In this document: positions 24,128-37,400 of the stretch, in pieces | How the letters are laid out: each line of letters begins with the position of its first letter | Position numbering within the stretch: the stretch's first letter is position 1 | Source of the DNA: Glandiceps talaboti | Taxonomy: Eukaryota; Hemichordata; Enteropneusta; Spengelidae | Assembly (NCBI RefSeq): GCF_964340395.1 | Contig: NC_135550.1 | Span: forward strand, 25,120,676-25,184,675 | Direction: 5' to 3' | DNA length: 64,000 nucleotides | Translations under genes and position numbers: made by a program | Notes under the pieces: model-generated | The model's input: the letters and a program-made list of their open reading frames with translations, nothing else | Told to the model about the DNA's origin: nothing | Database searches by the model: none

Positions 24128-26284
24128 AGCAGGGGGAATTATCCTAAATAACTCCAAAAGACAGAAGAAATAGATATGAAGAGGGAAAAGAGTTTTCACA
24201 TTGATAATGCCACTGTGTTAGTAGATTCAATCGACTCAACGAGGCTAAGCTTTGAACAGGCTCCAATTACCACTCAGCCTACTACAGGCTACTATATTAT
24301 ACTCTTCTCGTGGTAGTTTGTCGAGAGCTGAGTGGTGTGGAGTCCGAGCACCATTTCATATCATTCTAATCTATGAAATCGATAGATTTATAAACAAAAT
24401 TATTGCACGTTTTATACTGTACATTGAAACTTGAAAATTTCCAAGATAACCTCTGTAGTAAGCGACGGTAATCGAAAATAAATACACGTGCATGCATCTA
24501 TCTTTAACTTACAATGTGTCCTGTAATGTTAACTATTTAACCGTTGTTTCACCTTTTATGCCAATATTTACCCGGTTTTAAGTACCACGAGCCCAATAAC
24601 TTCACAGTGCAAATACACAACCTAAGTATAATTCTCTTGTTTTTAAAATATCCCAGTTTTATTTCGATAATTGAGATAATTAAAAAAATCTAAACTATCA
24701 CGAAAAGATGAACAGTTGAATCGTAAGAAGTGTCGATATTATGATCAATATGACAGTTTCGTAAACTGTGTCAACTTTGACTTAATTCACATAACTCAGT
24801 TAGCATCACTGATCTAGCAGCTTTTGAGTGGTATACTCGATGGCCAACGCAAATTTACCTTTCTGAAATTATAGGGAATAATACTCCACAAGATGGGTCA
24901 TAAATGTGTCACATCTAGAGTACGGGTTTTAGCAGAGTGGACTGATACGCCTGCACAAAAGTTAGCTAGGATGATCTATGGTGAGTCATTTCCCCTGAGC
25001 TGAACTTCACATGATTTATACTACGATAGTCAACTGAATCAGACTGAATATTCTCAGACCGTTGACGATCTTAATCCAACAAGATAATCTCACTGGTTAA
25101 GCTATTACGTCACAATCTGTTGTTTCATTACTTTTTTTTTAATTTTCAATTTATATCACCTCAATAATTGAATACTGCTGTGTGACACGGTGACATGTTT
25201 CCATCATGTCGTTGTTGACAGAAATGTACATTAGAAAGGAAATGAACAATTTTATTACGTTTTGCCTGGAACATCTGATTCCAGAAATGAACATTTGATA
25301 TCGTTGGTTTCACCGTGTGTTGTGATCCGGCCTTTTAACGTCATCCAAGCTTTGGTGCACAGATAAAACCTTATAATTCGATGTTCACAAAGATCAGCAA
25401 AACATACGACTTTTACAAAACATCGTGTCTACTCGACCAAACTCTACTTTTAGTGGTGGCCGTATTCTCTTGTGAATTTTATTTTCTTTTAAAAAGAAAA
25501 AGGCGAGGGATACAGTTTCAAAATATTATTTGGCTATATTTGTCCCACGGCGTTGAGTATTTCAATCCTTCTCATCAACCAATTTTCCACGTTCTTAGTC
25601 CCGATAATTGTATCAATTATCTGTGAATTGATAAGTCAGCCCGCGATCACCACCTTTGTGACCCCTGGAATCACAAAACGAGCCAGCTTCCTTTGTGCTA
25701 CAAAAGGATGGACCAATTTTCGGGATTTTAGGACCTGAGGCTAAAGTGCAAGCAGAGATTTCACCCATTTCTCCTGGGCTTCCGACTATTAATGTTAAAT
25801 TCAAACTAAGAAAATGATGCCTTACAGATAGTACTACATGTGCATTGATGGCATGGTGACTGAATCTGCTTAAGGCGTTACTTGTTAATTCCACGTGTCA
25901 CTCCCGTACTTAGTTATTCTGTATGTTATAAATCAAAGTTTGGTGTTGAATGTTAACGAGAACAGCCAACACACAATTCATCTATATGTGTGTTTCAAAA
26001 CAATCTCACCTCGTCTAATTTGCTAAAGACTTAAAGATTGCAAACTTCCGTTCTTGTGACCGATTACGGTTGAAAGTATGGTTACATAGAGCTAAGTTAT
26101 TTTGTGTGCGTTGGTTGGTTGGTTGGTTAAAATTTAACTTTACTATTAATATCACTGTTGAACACACCGCTACACTGTAGCAAAGTCACACATTTCTGTT
26201 TTTCTTTTAGAAATGTTGATATACCATTACTGAATGAAAATAACAAAACTAATTTGTTTGGTGAAGTAACATTTTAGACGTGTA

Positions 26285-26313
26285 GGGAAGGGGAGGGGGA
26301 GGGAGGGAGGGGG
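26285..26313 (+). repeat. G-run cluster (potential G-quadruplex)
   Basis: Six runs of three to five G residues separated by one or two A residues within 29 bp. Four runs with short loops meet the usual G-quadruplex pattern on the + strand. Confidence 0.75.
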
Positions 26314-26931
26314 TACGGTATTATTACATTCCATCGGATTTTTTTCACATCATTAGTGATAAGTGATTAAATAAAAAAATAATTCACTAATATATCATAT
26401 TCCGCTTATTTTATATGTTGATTTTTTTAGAAATTCTATGCATTCCGACTTGACAATATAATTATTTGTATTATTGAAGTCGATAATCTTGAAATGGGTT
26501 TTAATGTAATGAGTAGGATGTGTGTTAAATGTTATTGTAAACCCTCAAGTCTGTAAAACTATAAAGACAAACTTTACACCATCATAGTAAGATTAATGAT
26601 TTGCCAGACATTGAGTTTATTCTGTGAACACGATAGAAAGTCATCAAACATCCAACTAAGAGGCCATTCTTATCGAGCTTCAAGGGTCTCTTCTGAAAAT
26701 CAAACATATTTTGAATAAATCTACAGATAAAATATCTATGAAATTTGAAACCCCTGAGATTGATCCAGTTGCCTTTACTTAAATTGTGGTCTCCATGGCA
26801 ACAAAACGATCCAATATGGATTTAACACGTGACGGTGTGATCGTTACACCTTTTTATCCTGGCTAAAATTAGATGGTTGGTCATGGTGGTCTTATTTAAT
26901 ACGTAAAAATCGAACTCAATATGTGTTTACT

Positions 26932-26999
26932 AGACAGACAGACAGACAGACAGACACACAGACATACACACACACACATACACACATACATACATACAA
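26932..26999. repeat. (GACA)n-(CA)n-(TACA)n microsatellite
   Basis: Short GACA units change into CACA, CATA and TACA units. This is the third GACA-type array within about 13 kb. Confidence 0.95.
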
Positions 27000-27151
27000 A
27001 ATGAAAAAAAAATAGACGATCAGTTGATGTGATTGAAAACTCAACTTGAAATTGTACGAAATTTTGTGATTACAATTTGTAAATTGTATCAGCATAGCGT
27101 AATGATTGCTTTGCTGAATGTGAACGAATGTCCCTAACCATATGGCGGAAA

Positions 27152-27232
27152 AATGAATGAATGAGTGAATGAATGAATGAATGAATGAATAAATGAATGA
27201 ATGAACGAATGAATGAATGAATGAATGAGTGA
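27152..27232. repeat. (GAAT)n microsatellite
   Basis: About 20 units of GAAT with scattered variants (GAGT, AAAT, GAAC). The FIHS/IHSF-rich open frames on the - strand come from the repeat. Confidence 0.95.
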
Positions 27233-27956
27233 ACCGTTGAAGTACCCAACGAAGAAATAAATAGCAAACAAACAAACACGTTTAACGATGCTAAACTGAA
27301 AGTTTAATTGCAGATAAGACCGTATTAGTGATCACGTGACATGTTTGATAAACAAACCACCTCTTTGATAACGAGCAGGTCATCGTGGATACACGACATC
27401 GGTATATGTATTAATAAGACATATCATAATTTATTGATATTAACAATAGTATTTTGGTTTAATGATTAACAGATCGTGAATATTACTTTCTGTTGGTTGC
27501 ACCATCAAATATTAGATTGAATACAAGAACATAACTCAGCACTAGTATATCATTACTTTTAATTTGATTTAAGAGATGAGTCCTGTCTAAATTCAGACTA
27601 TGAAAGGTGAGGATACAACAAAATAAATATTTCCCATGTGATGATAACGAAATGAATATGGCCAATGACATCTTAAATGGTGAACACTAAAACAGGTATT
27701 GGTCTTAAGCATTTTATAGTGACAATATTTTGACAAATATGATTTCGACACAATATGTTTTTGTTGTCTCATAGGAACAAAGAAATGTGTTTTATACAGA
27801 TAACATTTGTACATTATTTTGCTGTTTTCAAACAGTCCTGATGTACAGCAATGATCTATTGGAAAGCCTAGTCTATTTATACTATTGCTAAAAGGCCGAC
27901 GCAACGTATAACACTGGGCCGTAGCATTGCAAAGTGTCAATGGTATACATTGCAGT

Positions 27957-28683
27957 CGATCTTATCTATTGCAAAGTCCGCCCCAGTGTCATAGTCGGTT
28001 TGGTCTATTGCAAAGTTCCAGTGTCATAGTCAGTTTGGTCTATTGCAAAGTCCCAGTGTCATAGTCAGTTTGGTCTATTGCAAAGTCCGTCCCAGTGTCA
28101 TAGTTGGTTTGGTCTATTGCAAAGTCCCAGTGTCATAGTCGGTTTGGTCTATTGCAAAATATCAGTGTCATACTCGGTTTGATCTATTGCAAAATATCAG
28201 CGTTAACGTCGGTCTTATCTATGGCAAAGTCCCAGTGTTATAGTCGGTTTGATCTATGGCAAAGTCGCAGTGCTGTAGTCGGTCCATCTATTGCAAAGTC
28301 TCAGTGTTATAGGCTGTTTGGTTTATTGCAAAGTCGCAGTGTTATAGTCGACTTGGTCTATGGCAAAGTCGCAGTGTTATAGTCGGTTTGGTCTATGGCA
28401 AAGTCGCAGTGTTATAGTCGGTTTGGTCTATGGCAAAGTCTCAGTGTTGTAGTCGGCCTATCTATTGCAGTGTCTCAGTGTTATAGTCGGTCTATCTATT
28501 GCAAAGTCCCAGTGTTATAGTCGGTCTATCTATTGCAAAGTCCCAGTGTTATAGTCAGTCTATCTATTGCAAAGTCCCAGTGTTATAGTCGGTCTATCTA
28601 TTGCAAAGTCCCAGTGTTATAGTCAGTCTATCTATTGCAAAGTCCCAGTGTTATAGTCGGTCTATCTATTGCAAAGTCTCAGT
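27957..28683. repeat. 34/35-bp minisatellite, 21 units, with a 68-bp higher-order period at its right end
   Basis: Twenty-one tandem units are anchored on TTGCAAAG(T)nCAGTG followed by TATAGTCGGT or a variant. Spacing between anchors is 35 bp in the left half and 34 bp in the right half. Units 1 and 4 share a 4-bp insertion (39 bp). Units 8-9 and 12-14 share TATGGCAAAG. From unit 17 on, the linker alternates TCAGTCTATC with TCGGTCTATC, giving a dimer period of 68 bp. Eight units contain CAAAGTCCC. A degenerate copy may precede the array at about 27925. There is no sign of coding: the 92-residue open frame at 28104-28382 only reflects the repeat. There are no unique spacers, so it is not a CRISPR array. 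Confidence 0.96.
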
Positions 28684-31600
28684 TGGTGCAACTCCATATG
28701 AAAATGTTGACTACCTAAGTCAATGTATGAGGTAAATAGTCTGTTGTTGCTTCAAATTTTAAAACTAACATGTTTGTCTACTTCAAATCGTTGTCAGCTG
28801 ACGGTTCAACGTCAGTAAACATTGATTCCAGTAGTACTGTCGTTCAAGTGGTGATGGGATGAAGATGAAAGAAGGAGTTCATTTATTTTTTTTCTTTGTT
28901 TCGAGTAGACGGGAATGAACAAGCACATGACTAAGTAGTGTATGTATTGGAGATACGAAATAGTAAGCTCGATTTATGTAGTAAATGTTATCATACAACA
29001 TTCCATGCAGAGATGAGAGCTCTTTCACTAGTACTATATTCTTATGACGAGTCATGGTACTCCACTCCATGTTAATAAACGTATTTCTATGTACTGATAA
29101 ACGCCATTAATTCAACGGTGGTTACAAGTTACAAGTTTCAAATTTCAGTTTTCATTTGACTAAAACTTGGAAGGATATCGTCACTTGATTGTTTTTAGTC
29201 AAGATCGCGGCCATATTATAAATAAAGCGGTGTGTCCATTTTAATGTATTCCCTAATGTTATGATTTCAAAACGAATTTTAAGGAAATAGATACATGTGT
29301 CAACTGTTGCAAATGTTAAAAATTCCCCTGAGCAGAAAGCACATAACTGTTTTGCCTTAACATTTAGTTTTGGAAAGGGAGTGCGTGAAGATTGTGTTGA
29401 ATTGGCTGTGTTGTTTATCTTTGAATACTGTCGATGCAGAAAATGAAAACTAACGTCCACAAATAATTAATTTGCATCTTATAAAATGTTTCAAGATTTT
29501 TCATAATTTCCTATTCAAAAACCGCGTTTGACTGTTAAAAATGTATCTGATTTAAATGAAATTGTATTCTATTTTACTTTTGAAATTCAAATGAAATGAA
29601 AACGTGCATTCAAGTCTCGAAGAGTTAAGTCACACAGGGGAAGTCGATTGCAAGAAAACCAACATGGTGCATCGTTATTTCGTATCGATTTTGGTGAATT
29701 TGTGGTTGAAATAAACATTTACAGTGAATTATCGAAATGTGACATGGTACCATGAATGTATATATCAATCTTTGTACTTACAAATTGCCATACTGATTAA
29801 AACTCACTGCATGGTATCACGTTGAATAATATTCTACAAAAACATGGGTTGAAAGAGCCATGATAGTACTAACTGATGGAAAGATAAATAATTTTTACCA
29901 TATTCATTGTACGAAAACTGTGCCATTTTCACCTTTGTAATAAAGACGCCATATTGAATTTTAGTCGGTGTTTCATAAAATTGAAGTTATATCAGCACTG
30001 GAGTATGTTATGCGAAATGCATTTAAATGACAAGAAGTCGGTCAAAATCAAAGACGACACTGGAGAGGTTGCAGTCATGGATAGATTGACATCATCAAAT
30101 TCGCCAAACAGTTGGGTTTTTTTGCATTGTACACACGAATGCAAAAGGGAAGGAAATACATACTCCAGCTTTAGAGCTGCTCGTCTGTACATGCTTATTT
30201 TGATGAGTTTAAAACGTTTCATTTCCTTTTGCAATTTTCTTATTTCAAATGAATGCAATCGATCAAAAGCAAGCCTTTCCATGTACAATAGCATAGTTCT
30301 ATAGCTTCCAAAACACAACAGTTTTGTATTGAAATTGTTACAACAATTAAAACTAATATTTTATAATATGTGGGTTCGGATGAACACTACCAAAAAACTA
30401 CTTTGATGACGAAACGAATGAAATAGCGTGATATTTCTGAACAAGTGATGACGGAAAGAAAAAAATCTCTTCTGTGTAAAACTATAGATTATTTGTGTTA
30501 CTAGTTCGTAAATAAACACGCACATGAACGTGTGGAAACACGTCATGATTGGGAGAGTGTCGAATGTTAGAACTATACACACACCTTTACGTTCAGTGTG
30601 GGGTGAATAAAAAACAACAAAAACCGAACGAAATTCAAAGAGTTTAATGCTTCTAATATTACCAAAAGATTATCCAGGTCTACAAATTAGTGTATAAACT
30701 GAATCGCTATGTCTATATAACTTCACCTCTAATGATATAGATTTAGGCCTCTAGATATTGATATAAGATGAACTAATCGTGAGGGCGATATTTTACGACG
30801 TGTGTTTGCCAACTGACCCTGGAGTTTACATTTTGTCCATTAAACGGTACTGAGAGGAGAATGATCAACGATTTGTTACTCAGAGGTCAACTGACCCTAT
30901 AGGTAACTTTGTAGTTGAGCTTAAATGTCAAATCGTAGTCTGGTGCATCACCAAGAAAGTATATGAACACCTCTAATTATTCCATTCATATTTCTTTTTG
31001 AAAAATGTATTTTAATTTATGTTGTATTTAGTTTCCATTTACTTTTTTTGATCTGGAATCTGAATCATATATATTATACCTAAACAGGCCTACGACATGA
31101 AAAGCTCGACTATAATCAACAGACTAATGTGAGCACAGCGGGTGAATTGAACACTTGGGAATATGCAGTCACCAGACTAGCATATACATGTACTATATTA
31201 TAGTAACAATTGATAAATTATTATTCTATCTGACAGCATTTCCGCTTGAATGCTGTAGAGGGATTGTCTTTAATGATTGGACTGTCTTACCTTGAATTGT
31301 GGGACCAACATCAACATTCGTAAAGACGCTATTATGTAATGAGTCATGAGATTAGGGTGAAATATGAATAGCTGAAATTGACATGCAAGTAATGTGACAT
31401 CAATAAGTACGATGGACGCTCAATTTCTAAAACTTCAAACTTTCTGGGGGGCATGTCAGGTGATGTTACAAAAATGTATTTGGGTGTCAAACTTTGTACA
31501 TACTGAGTGAAAAATTACAATTAAAAGATATTGAACTATATACATCAATTTCTGGAGTGTGTTTTATGCTTCACATTTTCAGTAGTAAAAGTTGTGGATT

Positions 31601-33609
31601 TGTACGGTGAACAAATCATAGTTGGAAGATCGTCGCATTTATTTTGACCCGGAGGTGGTGGTGGTGGTGGTGGTGGTGGGGGGGGGGTGAGGTGACGGTT
31701 GGTTCTCCATGTATGGGATTCATATTTGAGTACTTGATCCCTCTAAATGGCGTGTAAACTTAATGACAATTCGGAAAGTGTGTCATTTTATTTCGCTTGC
31801 ATACTTTAATACAAACGTAAATCGGATTGGAGCTGAAATTAATATCTATAATACGGTAACATGATATGTAGTGTATTTCGCACAGATTTCTCGTCCGTTT
31901 CAGCCAGCAAATCTGTCAACGAACAAAAAACTTATTTTTTGCCATGGGCGTAACTTGTCAATAAGACAAAATACAAAGAACACTGCATTCATAACTAATA
32001 AGCGTTCACAAGCCTTTTTGCCGATTTATTGAATTTACTGGGTTTGATATTTTCTCTATTTACAATAATTTAACAGAGCTTAATTTCACTAAATGTCGAA
32101 TTTTCTGAAATACACACGAATTGTTGTTTAAGAACACAGATGTGAAATTTACGTGATCAATTTCATTCATTGAAACGTGGGAAATTAATAGGGTCCTTTA
32201 AATGTTTTCCCCGAAGTTTATTTTCTGTTACATTTCAAGAATAGTTATCGATTGCAGCAAATATATTTGATGGCATAACCAAGATGACAGTGTTGTGTTT
32301 AGATTTGACTTACATTATCAAATACATCATTTGCATGTGAAGAGAAATGTCTGTCAAAATGATTGGCAGGCTGAGCAGACTTTCATGCATAGATTTAGGT
32401 GAAGTGGTTCGACCTGTTTCAAACATACCAATGTTGATAATTACTATGAAATTAATATATATTTTTATTTTGATAACTATTTTCAAAGATTTTGAAAAAA
32501 GACGAGAAATTTCGTAATAAGTGCTTATCGCTCCAAAAACATAACCGCGACCCGACCTAATGTAGAAAGAGTGCATCATTCTCGAGTTGTCATGACTGAC
32601 ATTGCAATGTGTTCTTTTTTTCCATTAATTTAGAAATATCAGAATGTTTTAATAACATCAATATTTCAGAAATTATTCAAATCAATAACTAATCATTTAG
32701 AATTTTCGGAGAAAAGTTATCAATTGAACAAGATGTGAGAATAGTAATGAATAATTATAGGTGTAAATTAAATATTCAAGTCATTGATGTACAGTGACGA
32801 GAAATGAAAAAGCTGTGTTTTTAAAATTTACAATTTGTGTCAATCATTATTACCGACGCGGCCAGTAATAGAAAAAGTATTTTCATTCTTGGACATTTTG
32901 ACTTCAACATGTCACCCAAAAAATGATACACTTACATGAGACACATACTCGGGCAGAATTAAAAATGTGTCTGTCGCGTGAAACGTTTCGACGACCGATG
33001 TAAAGGTCAAACATTTATCCAAAATGGGTTACTTCTAGATAGTGAGATTGACAGATATTATCAAAAATATTGTTTCATTGTCTGAAGTGAAAAAAATATG
33101 TCGAATGTTTGTCAAAAAGCCAAGAGAAATAGGGACCCCGTTATCGTTATCTGCAGTCCTAGAAACGAACCAAAGTTATTTACACTCCTGTTTTTTTTCC
33201 GTTGGTGCAATCACACGATATATTATCACGGTCACAGTCCACTGTAGGATTAAAGATGTCATCACGTTTAAAAGTTCATAGCCAAGATTAGTGGTGTATT
33301 CTGTTTACCTTGTTTACGTTGAATGCTTAAAACTACACCATAATAACAGTACAATGTATATGAATACCAGATAAATAAACAATGCATCCATCGTCAATAT
33401 TCATTGGTAGAATCTCTGACAACCGACATCGTTTCCTGAGGTAGAACACATCAAAAACTCACAAAATCTAAATGTACTGTAAGTGCAATCACATTTATTC
33501 GATGTTGTGGTTAATAGTTTGGATAGTTCCTGTAAAATTGTGGAGAGGGAATATTTTGAGACGTGTGACCTTTACATTACATTCACAAAGATAAATGTTC
33601 ATGTTCTCT
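28684..33609. other. Gene-free interval, middle part
   Basis: AT-rich DNA between the two minisatellites. Nothing codes recognisably: the two opposite-strand open frames of about 110 codons at 29954-30318 overlap each other and match no known family. A (GGT)n tract lies at 31651-31688. No RNA gene or mobile element was seen. Confidence 0.55.
31651..31688 (+). repeat. (GGT)n followed by poly(G)
   Basis: About nine GGT triplets lead into a run of ten G residues. It is a simple repeat with possible G-quadruplex character on the + strand. Confidence 0.9.
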
Positions 33610-34020
33610 CTCCTCTGTGTTTATATAACATTTCGCTCCCCTAACCCCTCTATGTGTGTATTTAAAACATTTCGCTCCCCTAGCCCCCTCTCTATGCATT
33701 TGTAATATTTTGCTCCCCTAACCACCCTTCTGTGCATTTGTAATATTTCGTTACCCCAATCCCCTCTCTGTGTATTTGCGATATTTCACTTCATTTAACC
33801 CCTCTCTGTGTACTTGTGATATTTCGTTCTCCTCTCTGTGTGTATTTTTAACATTTCGCTCCCCTCACCCCTCTGTATGTGTTTATAATATTTCGCTCCC
33901 CTGTACATTTGTAATATTTCGTTACCCTAATCCCCTCTCTGTGTATATTTGTTATTTGAAGCTCTCCTAACCTCATATCTGTGTATTCATAATATTTCGC
34001 TCCACTAACATCCTCTCGCT
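33610..34020. repeat. Degenerate 38-bp minisatellite, about 11 units
   Basis: Eleven units are anchored on ATATTTCGCTCCCCTAACCC or variants, followed by CTCTCTGTGTATTTGTA. Anchor spacing is mostly 37-40 bp, with two shortened units of 32 and 26 bp. Units 4 and 9 share the variant TTCGTTACCC, suggesting an older block duplication of five units. One further decayed unit may extend to about 34040. The strand shown is pyrimidine-rich. Confidence 0.9.
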
Positions 34021-34406
34021 ATCGTTTATATCATTTAGACTCCATCTTGTCCTGCCGCTCTCTCAATTTCAAGATAGCAACTTTTAGTTCATATTTCTAC
34101 CATCTGAACCTCCCCAGGCAATACAAAGTAACGCTAATCCTACGTTAATAATCCAAGTCACCCAACTCCATGTACAACATATCCCATAATACATATAAAT
34201 AAGTTTCTTTTAAAAAGTAGCAAAATCCTGTTTTTGAGATTTTGAATAAAATTGAAGAAAACATTCATCTTTTCGTTGGTAAATAGTAAAAAAGATAGTT
34301 TAACATTGGGTTAATATCTATCAATCAATCTATCTATTTATCTATATATATATGTATTGTCTATCTCTATTTCTCTCTATTATGTACACACACAGATATA
34401 TATACA

Positions 34407-34409
<3 letters not shown>

Positions 34410-34453
<44 letters not shown>
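34410..34453. repeat. (AT)n-(AC)n microsatellite
   Basis: About 15 AT units pass into six AC units. Irregular TCTA/TATG repeats lie just upstream (34321-34352). Confidence 0.93.
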
Positions 34454-37400
34454 AATATCATTGTATTTGTAGTGTAAACGAAACGATATGAGGCATGGGG
34501 GTCATTGTAAATCAACTATACACACCCAATTATATATTCAGAACAAAATATTAAATGTTAAAAATAAAAAAGAGGTAAATGTGTGATGTAACATAGATTT
34601 TTTTCTTTGTGTGAATTTTGTTTTTTTTATTAAGGAAAATGAAAAGCTTGTCATAAGTAGAATTTCTACAGGTTTGAATTATTAAGTTTTGAAAATATAT
34701 GAAGATATTTTGTACAATTTTTATTGTAGAAACTTCTTTATAAAAAAAACTGCTTTGTTTAGCATAGCTGTATCGGGTAGTGTTTGTGACTAATACATAC
34801 AGAAACGAAATTCCAGAGCGTTCCTTACCCCCTTCCTTCGGATATGATCAATTGGTTTTCTTTTGAGTTTTTCCCTCTGTGTTTTGCTCCGTCAATGAGA
34901 CTGGAGAAAACTGATACTGTTGTTTCTTGCTGTGTTGTGTAAAAAAAATAATTTTCGTCTTTGTTTGCTGACGAGTTTTCATGCATGGTTTCTTAAACTC
35001 TGTCGAGTTGTGAGGTTTTGCAGGTATGCTTAAACAGTGCCGACAAAATTTCGCATGTATTAGGCGTAAAGTTCATTGACCATTAATTCGTAGATTAACA
35101 TTCAAATTTGCTCTGAAGGATAGTGTTGGAGTCTTATTTCTATTTGCAGTTGTTTTTCAGTGTTTGTGTTTGTGGCAGGAATTGACGTTCCCGAGTAGCT
35201 TACCTCTGAAAACCCATGTCTATTTTTAGCCGAGAACACTGAGTCGTTTTAATGTGCAATATCAATGGTCCGTGACAGGGTACCATTGGAGGGTCCTGAC
35301 ACCAGGTTGATTTATGTGTGTTACGGTATTGCAATTTGTACCAATTATACTACCCCTCCATTACCAGTGCCTTTTATTACATTTCCCCTGAATGAACACA
35401 AGCATGATACATAATATGCCCTTCTACTACCTTATCAACTGAAACTAAAATTTAGAAAAAAGCATAGATATGTGTGTATAAGGTCTTGTTGGAGATTTTC
35501 TATCCTGAGTGTGGTAGAAAAGATCGAATTATTATTCACTTCGGACTTCTATTTGTTAGCTAAACTTGTTATCGGCCATTATCGCTACCCCAATCCCTGT
35601 GCGACATATTTTCCTCAATTAATTTCTTAATTTATTTCGCCAAGCATATGGCGTGTTGTAGATATACTACCCCTGCATCATGCAATGCCGGGCAATACTA
35701 CGGAAGTTGGAATCCATGTGTAAGTTCACTAGCAATCCCCGTGACAAAATTCTGTGGCGCATAATGGTCATTGTTTGTATAGCAACATTTGTCCCCTTTT
35801 GAAGCCGCCGCTTTCAATAAAACACCTGGGTACGGTGCTCAAAATACGTGCTTCGTCTGAAAGTCTCACTGGCTCGTTGTCGAGAAGCGAATGACAAATA
35901 TATCAAAAATTGCCCAAAGGAAATTACATTTGACACTTTTGCTCCTTCGTCTTGTTTGAAGTCGTATTATATTTTTGTTGACACAAGAGTGCTTACTTTT
36001 CATGCGAATCCGAATTTCGATCTTGGGATGTGTCCGCCATTTTGTAAGGTGTGTCAACCAGCTCCGTGGCCCTGAGGTGTTCATTGCACCATCGTCTGAA
36101 ACCCTAGCTAAAGGGAGGCACATACTAGGGGAAGCTGGAGCGGAAACTGAGGGAAGAGGCGAAAAAGAAACGACGAAAACAACGCGAAATTGGATACAGG
36201 CGGGAATTCGTTGATGCGGTTCGACTGCTTAAAGCTTTCGTCATACTTGGCAAGTACCGAAGGTTGGAATATGTTGTACGAAATCTCGCTTTTTGGTAAA
36301 CAATATCGCGATTTTGATAAACGAGAGATAACTTAAATGTGTATTCTTTCGAAATATTCATATTTGAGTGGTAAAATACTGATTTTAGGACAGATTAGTT
36401 CTGGTTAGAAAACCTCTCTTTTTGAACAATCATCGAACAATGCGTCACACACGTCTGGCGGGCGGTAGATCCAGACAACCGCGGATTTGGTTGGGTGGAA
36501 TCACCATGCATACATCATGCAAATAAGAGGATTTCACCGACGCACTTAGACAGAAAATTGAGGAAAAATGGCTTAGAAACTTACCAAAAGTCGGAGATTT
36601 AAGGAAATCCAGTCTGACCTGAACGAATGACGAAATGAAAATGGCAGACTAGGCATATCGAGTGTGTACATTCGAACTGGGAATGAATAACATTATGTAT
36701 ACAGCAAAGAGCTAGAACACACATTGAAGGCAAGCGGAATGTTTGCTTTTGTCGAGATAAGCACGCGAACTGGGGTTATACCTTCGAACGGTTACCCTAC
36801 TTCTACATCTTTACCCTACACAAGATTTAAAGCTAGAAAACTTCAAAATTATATTCTCAGTTCACAAAGGCTGAAGCCTTTTCTTGTCAATGCATATATT
36901 ATAGAAATAAATTCACTCAAAATATAAAACCAGAGGGGAAAAAAATGTCAATCGCAAAATACATAGAGTACGTGATCGGTATCTCACGCGAACAAATTTA
37001 CAACTTTGTTTGATTTTTGATGACCGTTTGGTCCTGAACCCGGACTTTACTCCAATGTTGTTAGTTATCATGTTTGTTCAACTTCGTGTGTACAAATACA
37101 GCCAGGCTGCTCTCAATCACTGATTCGCCCGACCAAAATAGAAACCCTACAAGAGCGCTATTTGAGAATGTTGAAATACCAGAACAACCAAAACAATAAT
37201 AGCTTCCATTTACAACTCCGTGACATGTACAGTTCACTTTGATTATGTAGGCCAAACGTGTCAGGTTGACTAGCTCTTTTATTTTCTATTCCACGTGTTT
37301 TCAATCCAAGGATATGGTAAATGCTACAAGCTGAAAATTATGAAATTTTATCACATTGCAAATTAGTTTCTTCTTTTTAATGTAGTTTTCTATTTATTCA

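Noticed and set aside
28104-28382. 92-codon frame with internal repeats (IAKSQC)
   Set aside because: It lies entirely inside the minisatellite and its repetition follows from three 35-bp units making 105 bp.
27957-28683. Possible CRISPR-like array
   Set aside because: Units are contiguous and similar throughout, with no unique spacers, and the DNA is animal nuclear. It is a minisatellite.
29954-30318. Opposing open frames of about 110 codons on both strands
   Set aside because: They are mutually overlapping, show no domain or splice context, and resemble no family.
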